Source: Sphingobacteriia bacterium
GTDB taxonomy: Bacteria > Bacteroidota > Bacteroidia > Chitinophagales > Chitinophagaceae
Direction of reading: 5' to 3'
Assembly (NCBI GenBank): GCA_947460365.1
Contig: CANHJH010000002.1
Coordinates: 1-42,936, forward strand
DNA length: 42,936 nt
Shown here: positions 16,782-26,494 of the stretch, piece by piece
Position numbering within the stretch: the first letter of the stretch is position 1
Layout of the letters: every line of letters starts with the position of its first letter
Position numbers and translations under genes: made by a program
The notes under the pieces: model-generated
Told to the model about the DNA's origin: nothing
Database searches by the model: none
What the model saw: the letters and a program-made list of their open reading frames with translations, nothing else

Positions 16782-18266
16782 ATGGCAAATTATTTCAACT
16801 CATTACCGCTGCGTGAACAATTGAATCAATTGGGAGTATGTGAATTTATGGATAAGTCGGCATTTGCTGATGGTGTTACTGCATTAAAAGGTAAAAAATT
16901 AGTGATAGTAGGTTGTGGAGCGCAAGGTTTAAACCAAGGCTTAAACTTACGTGATTCAGGCTTAGATGTTACTTATGCGCTTCGTCAAGAAGCCATCGAT
17001 CAAAAAAGAGCTTCGTGGAAAAACGCTACCGACAACAATTTTACTGTTGGTACTTATGAAGCTTTAATTCCAACAGCTGATGTAGTAATTAACCTTACAC
17101 CCGATAAGCAACACACATCGGTAGTTACAGCCATTATGCCATTGATGAAAAAAGGCGCAACATTGTCTTATTCTCATGGTTTTAATATTGTGGAAGAAGG
17201 CATGCAAATTAGAAAAGACATTACGGTGATCATGGTAGCGCCAAAATGTCCGGGTACAGAAGTACGGGAAGAATATAAAAGAGGATTTGGCGTACCTACT
17301 TTAATTGCGGTACATCCGGAGAATGATCCTGAAGGAAAAGGATGGGATTACGCTAAAGCATATTGTGTTGGAACAGGTGGACATAGAGCGGGTGTTTTAA
17401 AGTCTTCTTTTGTTGCGGAAGTAAAATCAGACTTAATGGGTGAGCAAACTATTTTATGTGGTTTGTTGCAAACTGGTTCTATTCTTTCATTCGATAAAAT
17501 GGTGGAGAAAGCCATTGCGCCTGAATATGCAGCAAAATTAATTCAATATGGTTGGGAAGTCATTACCGAAGCCCTTAAACAAGGTGGAATTACTGCCATG
17601 ATGGATCGTTTATCTAATCCTGCAAAAATCAAAGCTTTTGAATTATCAGAAGAGTTGAAAGACATTATGCGTCCGTTGTTTCAAAAACACCAGGATGATA
17701 TTATGAGTGGTGTATTTTCTTCTACCATGATGCAAGACTGGGCTAATGACGATAAAAATTTATTAACCTGGAGAGAAGCAACAGGTCAAACTGCGTTTGA
17801 AAAAACAGCGCCGGGTTCAATGAAAATTACTGAGCAAGAATTTTTCGACAATGGATTGTTAATGGTTGCGTTTGTTAGAGCCGGTGTTGAATTAGCTTTT
17901 GAAACAATGGTAGAAGCGGGTATTAAAGAAGAGTCTGCATACTATGAGTCATTGCATGAAACTCCATTAATTGCCAACACTATTGCACGTAAGAAGTTAT
18001 ATGAAATGAATCGAGTAATTTCTGATACAGCAGAATATGGTTGTTATTTATTTGATCATGCATGTAAGCCATTGTTGACTGATTTTATGAAAAAAATAGA
18101 TACGGATGTTATCGGTAAAAATTTTAATACGGGTAAAGATGGTGGTGTTGATAATAAAACCTTAATAGCAATTAATGCGGTTATTCGCTATCATCCGGTA
18201 GAACTAATTGGGGAAGAATTAAGACAGGCAATGACAGACATGAAAACAATCAGTACTAACGCTTGA
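16782..18266 (+). CDS. ilvC: Ketol-acid reductoisomerase (class II)
   Basis: NADPH- and Mg-dependent enzyme that isomerises and reduces acetolactate and acetohydroxybutyrate. The N-terminal Rossmann motif [15 protein letters not shown] spans about residues 41-55, and the knotted C-terminal domain is duplicated. The 494-residue length marks the long class II form (as in E. coli, about 490) rather than the 330-residue class [18 protein letters not shown], with the metal-binding Asp and Glu, is present. It begins 90 bases after ilvN and ends 10 bases before ilvA. Confidence 0.96.
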   Translation: MANYFNSLPLREQLNQLGVCEFMDKSAFADGVTALKGKKLVIVGCGAQGLNQGLNLRDSGLDVTYALRQEAIDQKRASWKNATDNNFTVGTYEALIPTADVVINLTPDKQHTSVVTAIMPLMKKGATLSYSHGFNIVEEGMQIRKDITVIMVAPKCPGTEVREEYKRGFGVPTLIAVHPENDPEGKGWDYAKAYCVGTGGHRAGVLKSSFVAEVKSDLMGEQTILCGLLQTGSILSFDKMVEKAIAPEYAAKLIQYGWEVITEALKQGGITAMMDRLSNPAKIKAFELSEELKDIMRPLFQKHQDDIMSGVFSSTMMQDWANDDKNLLTWREATGQTAFEKTAPGSMKITEQEFFDNGLLMVAFVRAGVELAFETMVEAGIKEESAYYESLHETPLIANTIARKKLYEMNRVISDTAEYGCYLFDHACKPLLTDFMKKIDTDVIGKNFNTGKDGGVDNKTLIAINAVIRYHPVELIGEELRQAMTDMKTISTNA

Positions 18267-18276
18267 TATTGAACTA

Positions 18277-19542
18277 ATGGATAATGTGCAAATAAAAGAG
18301 TCTGAACTGTATGGTCTTGATGTGAAAGGAGCAGCAGAAAGACTTCGACATATTGTTACACATACACCACTAACGTATAATACCAATCTCTCTAAAAAAT
18401 ATAATTGTAAAGTATATTTAAAGCGAGAGGATTTGCAGATAGTGCGTTCTTATAAATTACGTGGCGCGTATAATATGATCAGCAGTTTAACTGCTGATCA
18501 ATTAGCGCGTGGTGTAGTGTGTGCAAGTGCAGGAAATCATGCGCAAGGTTTTGCTTATAGTTGTAAGAAGCTAAACATTAAAGGCGTGGTTTTTATGCCC
18601 ATTATCACCCCCAATCAAAAAGTTAGTCAAACTAAAATGTTTGGTGATGGCAATATTGAAATAAAATTGATAGGAGATACATTTGATGATTGTGCAGCAG
18701 CAGCAAAGGAATATACAGCAGCCAATGGAATGACTTTTATTCCTCCGTTTGATCATCTGAAAATTATAGAAGGACAAGCAACAGTTGCGCTGGAAATTTT
18801 AGCAGATTTACCACAAGTTGATTATGTATTTTCACCTTTTGGTGGCGGCGGACTAACAGCGGGAATGGGTGCTTATTTTAAAAAGCATTCAAAGCATACT
18901 AAAATAATTGGATTAGAGCCGGAAGGTGCCCCATCTATGACAGAAGCTTTGAAAGCAGGCCATCCGGTAACAGTTGAAAATATTGAACGATTTGTAGATG
19001 GTGCGGCGGTGAAGCGTGTAGGAGATCTTACTTTTAATATTTGTAAAGAAGTGATGGATAAAATGTGTTTGGTGAATGAAGGTAAAGTTTGCACCACCAT
19101 TTTAAAATTATACAATGAAGATGCAATTGTAGTTGAACCAGCCGGAGCTTTGTCAATTGCTGCGTTAGATGACTTTGCGGAGGAAATACAAGGCAAAACT
19201 ATTGTATGTATCATTAGTGGCAGCAACAACGACATAGATCGGATGCAGGAGATAAAAGAAAGATCTTTGCAATACGAGGGCTTAAAGCATTACTTCCTGA
19301 TTCGTTTTGCACAGCGTCCTGGCGCATTAAAGGAATTTGTAAGTCATGTATTAGGCCCAACAGATGACATTACCCGATTTGAATACATACAAAAAAACAA
19401 TAAAGAAACAGGTCCGGCATTAGTAGGAATAGAATTACAGTCGAGTAAAGATTACACCGTTTTGATTGAAAATATGAAAAGGTATAATATAAACTATACT
19501 GCACTGAATCAAAATGATAATGTGTTTGGTTATTTGGTTTAA
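18277..19542 (+). CDS. ilvA: Threonine deaminase (biosynthetic)
   Basis: PLP enzyme that deaminates threonine to 2-oxobutanoate, committing it to isoleucine. The PLP lysine is Lys60 in RSYKLRGAYNMI, the substrate loop is CASAGNHAQGFAY, and the phosphate-binding glycine loop is FGGGGLTAG (residues 188-196). The C-terminal part (from about residue 330; HYFLIRFAQRPGALKEF) is a single ACT-like regulatory domain. At 421 residues this is the shorter, one-regulatory-domain form of IlvA, compared with 514 in E. coli. Placement directly before thrA links threonine supply to its main sink. Confidence 0.94.
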   Translation: MDNVQIKESELYGLDVKGAAERLRHIVTHTPLTYNTNLSKKYNCKVYLKREDLQIVRSYKLRGAYNMISSLTADQLARGVVCASAGNHAQGFAYSCKKLNIKGVVFMPIITPNQKVSQTKMFGDGNIEIKLIGDTFDDCAAAAKEYTAANGMTFIPPFDHLKIIEGQATVALEILADLPQVDYVFSPFGGGGLTAGMGAYFKKHSKHTKIIGLEPEGAPSMTEALKAGHPVTVENIERFVDGAAVKRVGDLTFNICKEVMDKMCLVNEGKVCTTILKLYNEDAIVVEPAGALSIAALDDFAEEIQGKTIVCIISGSNNDIDRMQEIKERSLQYEGLKHYFLIRFAQRPGALKEFVSHVLGPTDDITRFEYIQKNNKETGPALVGIELQSSKDYTVLIENMKRYNINYTALNQNDNVFGYLV

Positions 19543-19581
19543 TAAATTAATTTGTATTTAAGATTTTAAGAAAGAGAAGTT

Positions 19582-22023
19582 ATGCAGGTTTTAAAATTCG
19601 GAGGAAGTTCGGTTGCCAATGCAACTAACATCAACAAAGTTGTATCAATAGTAGTGAAAGCAAAGGAGAAAGAACCGGTTGTATTGGTTGTTTCTGCATT
19701 GGGAGGTGTAACGGATCAATTGATACTTACGGGTACTTTAGCTGCAAATGGTAATGAAGAATATAAGCTACAAATGAAAGCATTGGAAGCTAAGCATTTA
19801 GATGCGGTTAGAGAACTGTTACCTATACAAGAACAAAGCGCAACATTAAGTTGGGTTAAACAGCAATTAAATGAATTAGAGGGCTTATGTGATGGTATAT
19901 TTTTATTGGGCGAATTATCTCCTCGAATTAAAGATCGGTTGGTTAGCTTCGGAGAGTTAATGTCTTCTTATATTATTTCAGCTAAACTCCAATCAATATC
20001 AGTTAATCAACAATGGGTAGATTCTAGAAAGCTAATTATTACCGATGATCAATATAGCAATGCAGCGGTTAATTTTGAAAAAACCAATGCAAATATTCAA
20101 CAATATTTTTCTGAAAATAAATTTGACATATACGTTGCACCCGGATTTATTTCTTCTAATGAAGAAGGGTTCACTACAACCTTAGGCAGAGGGGGTTCTG
20201 ATTATACCGGCGCTATTTATGCAGCTGCATTAAATTCTGCAACTTTAGAAATTTGGACAGATGTGAGTGGTATGAAAACAGCTGATCCAAGGTTGGTGCA
20301 GCATGTAAAGCACATCGAAAGAATTTCTTACCAGGAGGCCATGGAGTTATCGCATTTTGGGGCAAAGATTATTTATCCGCCTACGATACAGCCGGTAATG
20401 AAAAAAAACATACCGGTTTGGGTGAAGAATACATTTGAACCATTAGCCGAAGGAACCATCATAGAGAAAGAAGTAACGCACGACAATCAAATTATCAGAG
20501 GAATATCCAGTATAAACTCTATCAGCTTATTGAGTTTAGAAGGGAGTGGTATGGTAGGGATACCTGGATTTTCAAAACGATTATTTGAAACCTTAGCCAT
20601 AAAAAATATCAATGTAATATTAATTACACAAAGTTCTTCAGAACATTCTATTTGCGTAGGTATTAGTGAAGCAGATGCAGTGGTGGCACAAGCAGCAATT
20701 GATCATGCGTTTTCATATGAAATCCAAACCAGTAAAGTGGAGCCGGTAAAAGTTGAAAACGGATTAAGTATTGTTGCTGTAGTAGGAGAACAAATGAAAA
20801 GTCACCCGGGTATCAGCGGTAAAATGTTTGGTGCTTTAGGTAGAAACGGAATTAATGTAAGAGCCATCGCACAAGGTTCTTCAGAAAAAAACATATCATC
20901 CGTATTGTCGGCAGTGGATGTAAAGAAAGCCATCAATGTATTGCATGAAGAATTTTTTGAAACCAGCTACAAGCAGCTCAATCTATTTATTGCAGGTACA
21001 GGAAATGTGGGAGGAAAACTAGTTGGACAAATTGCCAAGCAAGTAAATTATTTAAAAGAACATCTTCGTTTGCAAATACAAGTGGCAGGTATAGCCAACA
21101 GTAAAAAAATGTTGATGAATGATGGTGGTATTGATTTAAACAACTGGAAAGAAGAACTTGCATCCGGTGAAGACGCAACCATAGATAAGTTTGTAGAATC
21201 CATCATCCATAAAAACTTAAGAAATAGTGTTTTTGTAGATGTAACTGCTAATGCAGCCGTTGCCGCAGTTTATGGAACATTGTTAGAAAAAAGTGTGTCG
21301 GTAGTAGCATGTAATAAAATTGCTTGTTCTTCTGCTTACAACAATTATCTACATCTTAAAACATTGGCGCGTGCGTATAATACCCGCTTCTTATTTGAAA
21401 CAAATGTTGGAGCAAGTTTGCCCATTATAGGAACATTGAATGATTTAATACGCAGTGGAGATAAGATAAATAAAATTCAAGCAGTACTATCCGGCACTTT
21501 AAATTACGTATTCAATAATTACGATGCAACTGTGCCATTTTCACAAATTGTAAAACGAGCACAAGATGAGGGCTATACAGAGCCTGATCCACGTTTAGAT
21601 TTAGGGGGTACTGATGTGATGAGAAAAATAATGATTCTTGCTAGGGAAGCCGGTGAGAAAATGGAAATGGCAGACATCGAGAATGAAGCATTTTTGCCGG
21701 CATCTTGTTTTGAAGGCACCGTACAGGATTTTTATAATGAAATGGAAAAGCAAGAACCACATTTCAAGAAATTATATGAATCTGCAAAAGCAGAAAATTG
21801 TAAATTAAAATTTGTTGCTTCTTTTGATAATGGAAAGGCCAAAGTAGGATTGCAGCATATCCCTTCTGGTTCTGATTTTTATCATTTATATGGCAAAGAT
21901 AATTTAGTATTATTTTATACAGAAAGATATCCGGAGCAACCGTTGGTAATAAAAGGTGCCGGTGCAGGAGCAGATGTAACAGCATCGGGTGTATTTGCAG
22001 ATATAATTAGGGTAGCAGGCTAA
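19582..22023 (+). CDS. thrA: Bifunctional aspartate kinase / homoserine dehydrogenase
   Basis: 813-residue fusion catalysing the first and third steps from aspartate toward threonine. Aspartate kinase occupies about residues 1-300, with LKFGGSSVANA at the start and TLGRGGSDYTGAIYAAAL plus EIWTDVSGMKTADPR downstream. Two ACT regulatory segments follow (roughly 310-460, including SSEHSICVGI and GSSEKNISSVL). Homoserine dehydrogenase starts near residue 467 with the NAD motif FIAGTGNVGG, and its catalytic region reads LSGTLNYVFNN...AQDEGYTEPDPRLDLGGTDVMRK. The length matches E. coli ThrA (820). Aspartate-semialdehyde dehydrogenase, needed between the two activities, is not in the window. ACT domains imply feedback control by threonine. 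Confidence 0.95.
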   Translation: MQVLKFGGSSVANATNINKVVSIVVKAKEKEPVVLVVSALGGVTDQLILTGTLAANGNEEYKLQMKALEAKHLDAVRELLPIQEQSATLSWVKQQLNELEGLCDGIFLLGELSPRIKDRLVSFGELMSSYIISAKLQSISVNQQWVDSRKLIITDDQYSNAAVNFEKTNANIQQYFSENKFDIYVAPGFISSNEEGFTTTLGRGGSDYTGAIYAAALNSATLEIWTDVSGMKTADPRLVQHVKHIERISYQEAMELSHFGAKIIYPPTIQPVMKKNIPVWVKNTFEPLAEGTIIEKEVTHDNQIIRGISSINSISLLSLEGSGMVGIPGFSKRLFETLAIKNINVILITQSSSEHSICVGISEADAVVAQAAIDHAFSYEIQTSKVEPVKVENGLSIVAVVGEQMKSHPGISGKMFGALGRNGINVRAIAQGSSEKNISSVLSAVDVKKAINVLHEEFFETSYKQLNLFIAGTGNVGGKLVGQIAKQVNYLKEHLRLQIQVAGIANSKKMLMNDGGIDLNNWKEELASGEDATIDKFVESIIHKNLRNSVFVDVTANAAVAAVYGTLLEKSVSVVACNKIACSSAYNNYLHLKTLARAYNTRFLFETNVGASLPIIGTLNDLIRSGDKINKIQAVLSGTLNYVFNNYDATVPFSQIVKRAQDEGYTEPDPRLDLGGTDVMRKIMILAREAGEKMEMADIENEAFLPASCFEGTVQDFYNEMEKQEPHFKKLYESAKAENCKLKFVASFDNGKAKVGLQHIPSGSDFYHLYGKDNLVLFYTERYPEQPLVIKGAGAGADVTASGVFADIIRVAG

Positions 22024-22067
22024 TAATTTCATTAATCAATTCTGAGAATCAGTATAGATAAAAAAAT

Positions 22068-22994
22068 ATGAACAATAAAAAAATAGTAGTTCATGCTCCT
22101 GCAACAGTAGCCAATATGGTTTGCGGGTTCGATATTTTGGGTTTTGCAGTAAATGACCCTTATGATATTATGTCTATTTCATTTTCAGATCATGCAGGTA
22201 TTACCATAATAAATGAGGACGAATACAATCTACCAACGAATCCGGAAAAAAATGTAGCTGGTGCTGCATTGTTGGCATTAATGGAAGAGGCACCGGAGGT
22301 TAAAGGATTTGAATTACGTATCAAAAAACAAATAAAACCCGGCAGTGGAGTGGGTTCCAGTGCTGCAAGTTCTGCCGGCGCAGTAGTTGCGGCCAATGCA
22401 TTGTTGAATAATAAATTTAGTAAAGAAGATCTGGTTCGCTTTGCAATGAATGGAGAGAAATTGGCATCGGGTGTAAAACATGCAGACAATATTGCTCCTT
22501 GTATTTATGGTGGTGTAACGCTCATTCGTTCAATTTTCCCATTAGATATTGTTCAATTAAATGCACCTACATTATATGTTACTATTGTGCATCCTCAAAT
22601 AGAAGTGAGAACAGCAGATGCAAGAAGTATATTGAAACAGCAAATTCAATTAAAAGATGCGATAAAACAATGGGGTAATATTGCAGGTTTAGTTGCAGGC
22701 TTACAGAAAGAGGATTATGATTTAATAGGACGCTCTTTAGAAGATGTTTTGATTGAACCAATTAGAAGTATCTTGATTCCAGGATTTGATTTAGTAAAAC
22801 AAAAAAGTAAAGAAGCCGCTGCTTTAGGAGGTGGAATTTCAGGATCTGGCCCATCCATTTTTATGTTGAGTAAAAGTGAATCAACCGCAAAAGAAGTAGA
22901 GCAAGTTATGCACGAAGTATTCGAAAATATTGGCTTAGCCCATCATACTTATGTTACCACCATTAATCAGCATGGTGTAAAAATTATATCATAA
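22068..22994 (+). CDS. thrB: Homoserine kinase
   Basis: GHMP-family kinase phosphorylating homoserine with ATP. The phosphate-binding GHMP motif IKPGSGVGSSAASSAG lies near residues 89-104, and the C-terminal LGGGISGSGPSIFML motif is intact. The 308-residue length is standard. It follows thrA by 44 bases and precedes thrC by 31, in the canonical thrABC order. Confidence 0.95.
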   Translation: MNNKKIVVHAPATVANMVCGFDILGFAVNDPYDIMSISFSDHAGITIINEDEYNLPTNPEKNVAGAALLALMEEAPEVKGFELRIKKQIKPGSGVGSSAASSAGAVVAANALLNNKFSKEDLVRFAMNGEKLASGVKHADNIAPCIYGGVTLIRSIFPLDIVQLNAPTLYVTIVHPQIEVRTADARSILKQQIQLKDAIKQWGNIAGLVAGLQKEDYDLIGRSLEDVLIEPIRSILIPGFDLVKQKSKEAAALGGGISGSGPSIFMLSKSESTAKEVEQVMHEVFENIGLAHHTYVTTINQHGVKIIS

Positions 22995-23025
22995 TAATTT
23001 ATCTCCTTCAATTGTTTTATAGTAT

Positions 23026-24321
23026 ATGCAATATTATAGTTTAAATAAACAAGCACCGAATGTTAGTTTTAGAGAAGCGACCGTATTAGGTCAGGCGCCA
23101 GATAAGGGCTTGTATTTTCCGGAAAGAATACCTACGCTAGATAAATCATTGATTAGAGATATTAAATCCTATAAAAAAGAAGAATTAGCATTTAAAGTAA
23201 TGTTGCCTTATGTGGGTGGAACTATTGCTGATGAGGTATTGTATAAGATTGTATCGGAAACCATTGACTTTGATTTTCCGCTAGTAAAAATAAACGATCA
23301 AATTGCATCACTTGAATTATTTCATGGACCAACACTGGCATTTAAGGATGTAGGTGCAAGATTCATGAGTAGGTGTTTGGGCTATTTTTCTCAAAATCAA
23401 TCCAATAAAGTAACGGTACTGGTAGCCACTTCGGGCGATACCGGAGGTGCAGTGGCCAACGGTTTTTTAGGAGTAGAAGGGGTAGAGGTAGTAATATTAT
23501 ATCCTTCAGGCAAAGTGAGTCCGGTTCAAGAATTGCAGTTAACTACATGCGGCCAAAACATAACTGCATTAGAAGTTGCAGGAACGTTTGATGATTGCCA
23601 GGCGATGGTGAAGTCGGCCTTTATGGATGCAGACTTATTAGCGAAGATGCAGTTAACATCGGCCAATTCCATTAATGTAGCCAGATGGTTGCCTCAGCAG
23701 CTGTATTATTTTTTTGCCTATCAGCAATGGGATGAAGAGGCGCCTCCGGTGATAGCAGTGCCGAGTGGCAACTTTGGAAATATTTGTTCAGGGTTATTGG
23801 CATATGTAAGTGGATTACCTGTACAACATTTTATTGCAGCCTGTAATGAAAATGATGCAGTACCTGAATATTTGAGAACAGGAAAATATGCCGCGAAGCA
23901 GGCAGTAGCTACCATTTCTAACGCAATGGATGTGGGGAGTCCGAGTAATTTTGTACGTATATTAGAATTGTTTGAAAACCAATACGAAACCATTAAAGCA
24001 TTGGTTAGCGGTTATACGGTAAGCGATGCAATTACCAGGCAAGTAATGGCAGAGGTATTTAAGAAGGATAACTATATATTAGATCCACATGGTGCAGTGG
24101 CGTATTATGCGTTGAACGATTATCTGCATCAGCATAGTGATCAAAAAGGATTTATTTTAGAAACGGCACATCCGGTTAAATTTCCTGATACGGTTGAAGA
24201 AATGATTGAACAAAAACTACCCGTACCTGCATCTGCGCAAGCATTGTTTGGCAAAGAAAAGCACAGTATTTTATTAAATGCCGGTTTTGATGCGTTGAAA
24301 GAATATTTGATGAGCAGATAG
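23026..24321 (+). CDS. thrC: Threonine synthase
   Basis: PLP fold-II enzyme converting phosphohomoserine to threonine. The PLP lysine is Lys107 in HGPTLAFKDVGARFM, and the phosphate-binding loop is VATSGDTGGAVANG. The conserved N-terminal Y.S......SF.EA...G....GL..P pattern starts the protein. At 431 residues it is the mid-length bacterial form. It is the last gene of the ilvE-thrC operon; its stop is 2 bases from the stop of the convergent trpF-like gene, so the terminator must lie within coding sequence or transcription reads through. Confidence 0.95.
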   Translation: MQYYSLNKQAPNVSFREATVLGQAPDKGLYFPERIPTLDKSLIRDIKSYKKEELAFKVMLPYVGGTIADEVLYKIVSETIDFDFPLVKINDQIASLELFHGPTLAFKDVGARFMSRCLGYFSQNQSNKVTVLVATSGDTGGAVANGFLGVEGVEVVILYPSGKVSPVQELQLTTCGQNITALEVAGTFDDCQAMVKSAFMDADLLAKMQLTSANSINVARWLPQQLYYFFAYQQWDEEAPPVIAVPSGNFGNICSGLLAYVSGLPVQHFIAACNENDAVPEYLRTGKYAAKQAVATISNAMDVGSPSNFVRILELFENQYETIKALVSGYTVSDAITRQVMAEVFKKDNYILDPHGAVAYYALNDYLHQHSDQKGFILETAHPVKFPDTVEEMIEQKLPVPASAQALFGKEKHSILLNAGFDALKEYLMSR

Positions 24322-24323
24322 AC

Positions 24324-24974
24324 TTATCCGTATACTGCTTTAAAAAATGCAGATAACTTTTGAGGATCTAATTGTTTGTTGGTTCGAACACTGCTGCACA
24401 AATCAATACCAAAAGGTTGAACCGTATCAATAGCTGCACGAACATTTTCAGCATTGATGCCTCCTGCTAAAAATACAGGAACGCTAGATTGGTCTACAAT
24501 CATTTTACTAAGATTCCAGTTATGTGTTTTGCCGGTACCGCCTAATACTTTAACATCCAGATTGGGATTGCCACTATCGAGCAGTAATGCATCTACTTGT
24601 TCGGCAATTTCTAAGGCTTCTGTTACAGAATGTTCGTTTAATACATGAATAACCTGAACAATTTTTATACCGGGAAGTGCCTTTTTAATTTGTTGGTAAG
24701 TGCCTTCAGACAGTGCGTCTACTATTTGAATGGTATTGGTATGAACCAGTTGTTGGTGTTGAATAATATTACTCGCAACAGTTTCACTCGTCAGCAAAAA
24801 GCTACTGATTGCAGGGGGTAAAGTAGCGGTAATTGCTGCAATAGTTTCATTGGTAATAATACCTGGTCCGCTGGGCATAGGCCCTACTAAACCTAGTGCA
24901 GCAGCACCATGCTCAATAGCCATTTTAGCTTCATTTATTGAACTAATGCAACATATTTTTACTTTGGGTAGCAT
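24324..24974 (-). CDS. TrpF-like (phosphoribosylanthranilate isomerase family) protein
   Basis: 216-residue beta/alpha barrel of the PRAI family. The catalytic cysteine (Cys8 in KICCIS) and aspartate (Asp133 in ALLLDSGNP) align with those of TrpF, and GGTGKTHNW and FLAGGINAENVRAAI are present. It departs from true TrpF at substrate-contacting places: KICC for KICG, a MPSGPG loop in place of the KSPR-type loop, and SSVRT where TrpF has SGVE. I recognise this as a distinct TrpF-like group that tends to occur away from trp genes; none of the other trp genes are present here. It may still be the tryptophan enzyme of this organism, or act on a related phosphoribosyl or aminosugar-phosphate compound. 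Confidence 0.65.
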   Translation of the reverse strand: MLPKVKICCISSINEAKMAIEHGAAALGLVGPMPSGPGIITNETIAAITATLPPAISSFLLTSETVASNIIQHQQLVHTNTIQIVDALSEGTYQQIKKALPGIKIVQVIHVLNEHSVTEALEIAEQVDALLLDSGNPNLDVKVLGGTGKTHNWNLSKMIVDQSSVPVFLAGGINAENVRAAIDTVQPFGIDLCSSVRTNKQLDPQKLSAFFKAVYG

Positions 24975-25063
24975 AAGACTAACAGCTATACATTCGGGGA
25001 ATAGAAAAATTGAAAGTACAAAAAAACGATACGTACAAAAAATAAAACTTAAGTATTGGCCAG

Positions 25064-25079
25064 TTAAGTAGCTACTTAA
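25064..25079. promoter_or_regulatory. 16-base perfect palindrome upstream of the sugar transporter
   Basis: TTAAGTAGCTACTTAA is its own reverse complement and lies 72 bases before the transporter ATG; a related ACTTAAGT palindrome sits at 25047-25054. A promoter-like TACCTTTT is at 25123-25130. It could be a regulator-binding operator; no T-run makes it a terminator. Confidence 0.4.
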
Positions 25080-25150
25080 ATAAATTTTCTTGCCTAACTG
25101 TATTTTTTACACAAAAATTAAATACCTTTTACATTAGTAAAAAAAATACC

Positions 25151-26458
25151 ATGAACAAAAAACTAGCTCTTTGGTCAATAACTGTTGGATTAGGCGGATT
25201 ATTATTTGGTTTAGATGTAGCTGTTATTTCAGGCGCAGAAAAAGCAATTCAAACACTATGGAGTTTAACGGATTGGATGCACGGAACAGCCATTGCCATG
25301 GCATTGTATGGAACTGCTTTTGGTGCAGCGTTTGGAAATATTCCTGCAAATACAATGGGTCGTAAAGCAACGCTAATCTGGATTGGTATTTTATTTTTTG
25401 TTACGTCTATAGGTGCTGCCGTTGCTACAGATGTGTACACTTTTATGTTTTTTAGATTTGTTAGTGGATTGAGTATTGGTGCTTCATCAGTAGTAGCTCC
25501 GGTATATATTTCAGAAATTGCGCCTCCAAAATACAGGGGTAGAATGGTGGTTTCTTTTCAATTAAATATTGTTGCAGGCATATTGATTGCGTATTTATCT
25601 AACTATTTAATTGCCAAAATTGCCGGGGAAAATGATTGGAGATGGATGTTAGGAATTGTAGCAATACCTTCTTTAATATTTTCGTTATTAATGTTGGTAA
25701 CGCCCGAAACGCCAAGATGGTTAGTGTTGTATAAAAAAGACGATGCCGCTGCAAAAGCTGTATTGCAATTAACTGGTGAAGATGCTGAAAAAGTGATTGC
25801 GGATATTAAGTCATCAAGTTCCACTATTACTGAATCATTATTTAATAAGAAATTTATTAAGCCGCTTTTATTAGCATTTTTAATTGCCTTCTTTAATCAA
25901 TTGTCGGGTATCAATGCAATTATATACTTCGCACCCAAAGTGTTTGAAATGGCGGGTATAGAAAGAAGCGGTGCATTGCTTTCTACTGTGGGTATTGGTG
26001 TGGTAAATTTAGTGTTTACTATTTCGGGTTGGTATTTAATAGACCGTTTAGGAAGAAAATTATTGATGTATATTGGTTCGTTTGGTTATATCCTATCACT
26101 TTCATTAATCGCGTTTTCATTTAATAGTAGCGATCACAGCATGATTGTATATTATGTATTTATGTTTATTGCATCACATGCAGTAGGACAAGGTGCGGTA
26201 ATTTGGGTATTCCTTTCAGAATTATTTCCTAATGGCGTACGCGCAAGTGGCACTTCATTCGGAAGTTTAACTCACTGGATATTTGCAGCATTAATTGCGC
26301 AGGTATTTCCTTATTTTGCTAACCATGTGTTGCCAATGTATATTTTTGGATTCTTTGCAGTGATGATGGTATTACAATTATTATACGTTTGGAAAATGAT
26401 GCCCGAAACCAAAGGGATTGCGCTAGAAGACATGGAGCGCTCTATGGTAATGCATTAA
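25151..26458 (+). CDS. Sugar porter (MFS) transporter
   Basis: Twelve-helix inner-membrane symporter or facilitator of the sugar porter family (TC 2.A.1.1). The family fingerprints are present in order: GGLLFGLDVAVISGA in helix 1, MGRKATL in the first cytoplasmic loop, PPKYRGR (residues about 125-131), TPETPRWLV, NQLSGINAIIYFAP in helix 7, DRLGRKLL, and PETKGIALEDME at the C-terminus. The NQLSGINAI segment is where sugar contacts lie in XylE and GLUT proteins, so a hexose or pentose substrate is likely but not decided. The 435-residue length is normal. It stands alone, convergent with ppdK 36 bases away, behind the palindrome at 25064. Confidence 0.88.
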   Translation: MNKKLALWSITVGLGGLLFGLDVAVISGAEKAIQTLWSLTDWMHGTAIAMALYGTAFGAAFGNIPANTMGRKATLIWIGILFFVTSIGAAVATDVYTFMFFRFVSGLSIGASSVVAPVYISEIAPPKYRGRMVVSFQLNIVAGILIAYLSNYLIAKIAGENDWRWMLGIVAIPSLIFSLLMLVTPETPRWLVLYKKDDAAAKAVLQLTGEDAEKVIADIKSSSSTITESLFNKKFIKPLLLAFLIAFFNQLSGINAIIYFAPKVFEMAGIERSGALLSTVGIGVVNLVFTISGWYLIDRLGRKLLMYIGSFGYILSLSLIAFSFNSSDHSMIVYYVFMFIASHAVGQGAVIWVFLSELFPNGVRASGTSFGSLTHWIFAALIAQVFPYFANHVLPMYIFGFFAVMMVLQLLYVWKMMPETKGIALEDMERSMVMH

Positions 26459-26494
26459 TACAATTTAAAAAACATCATGCTATTGTTTTAAAAT

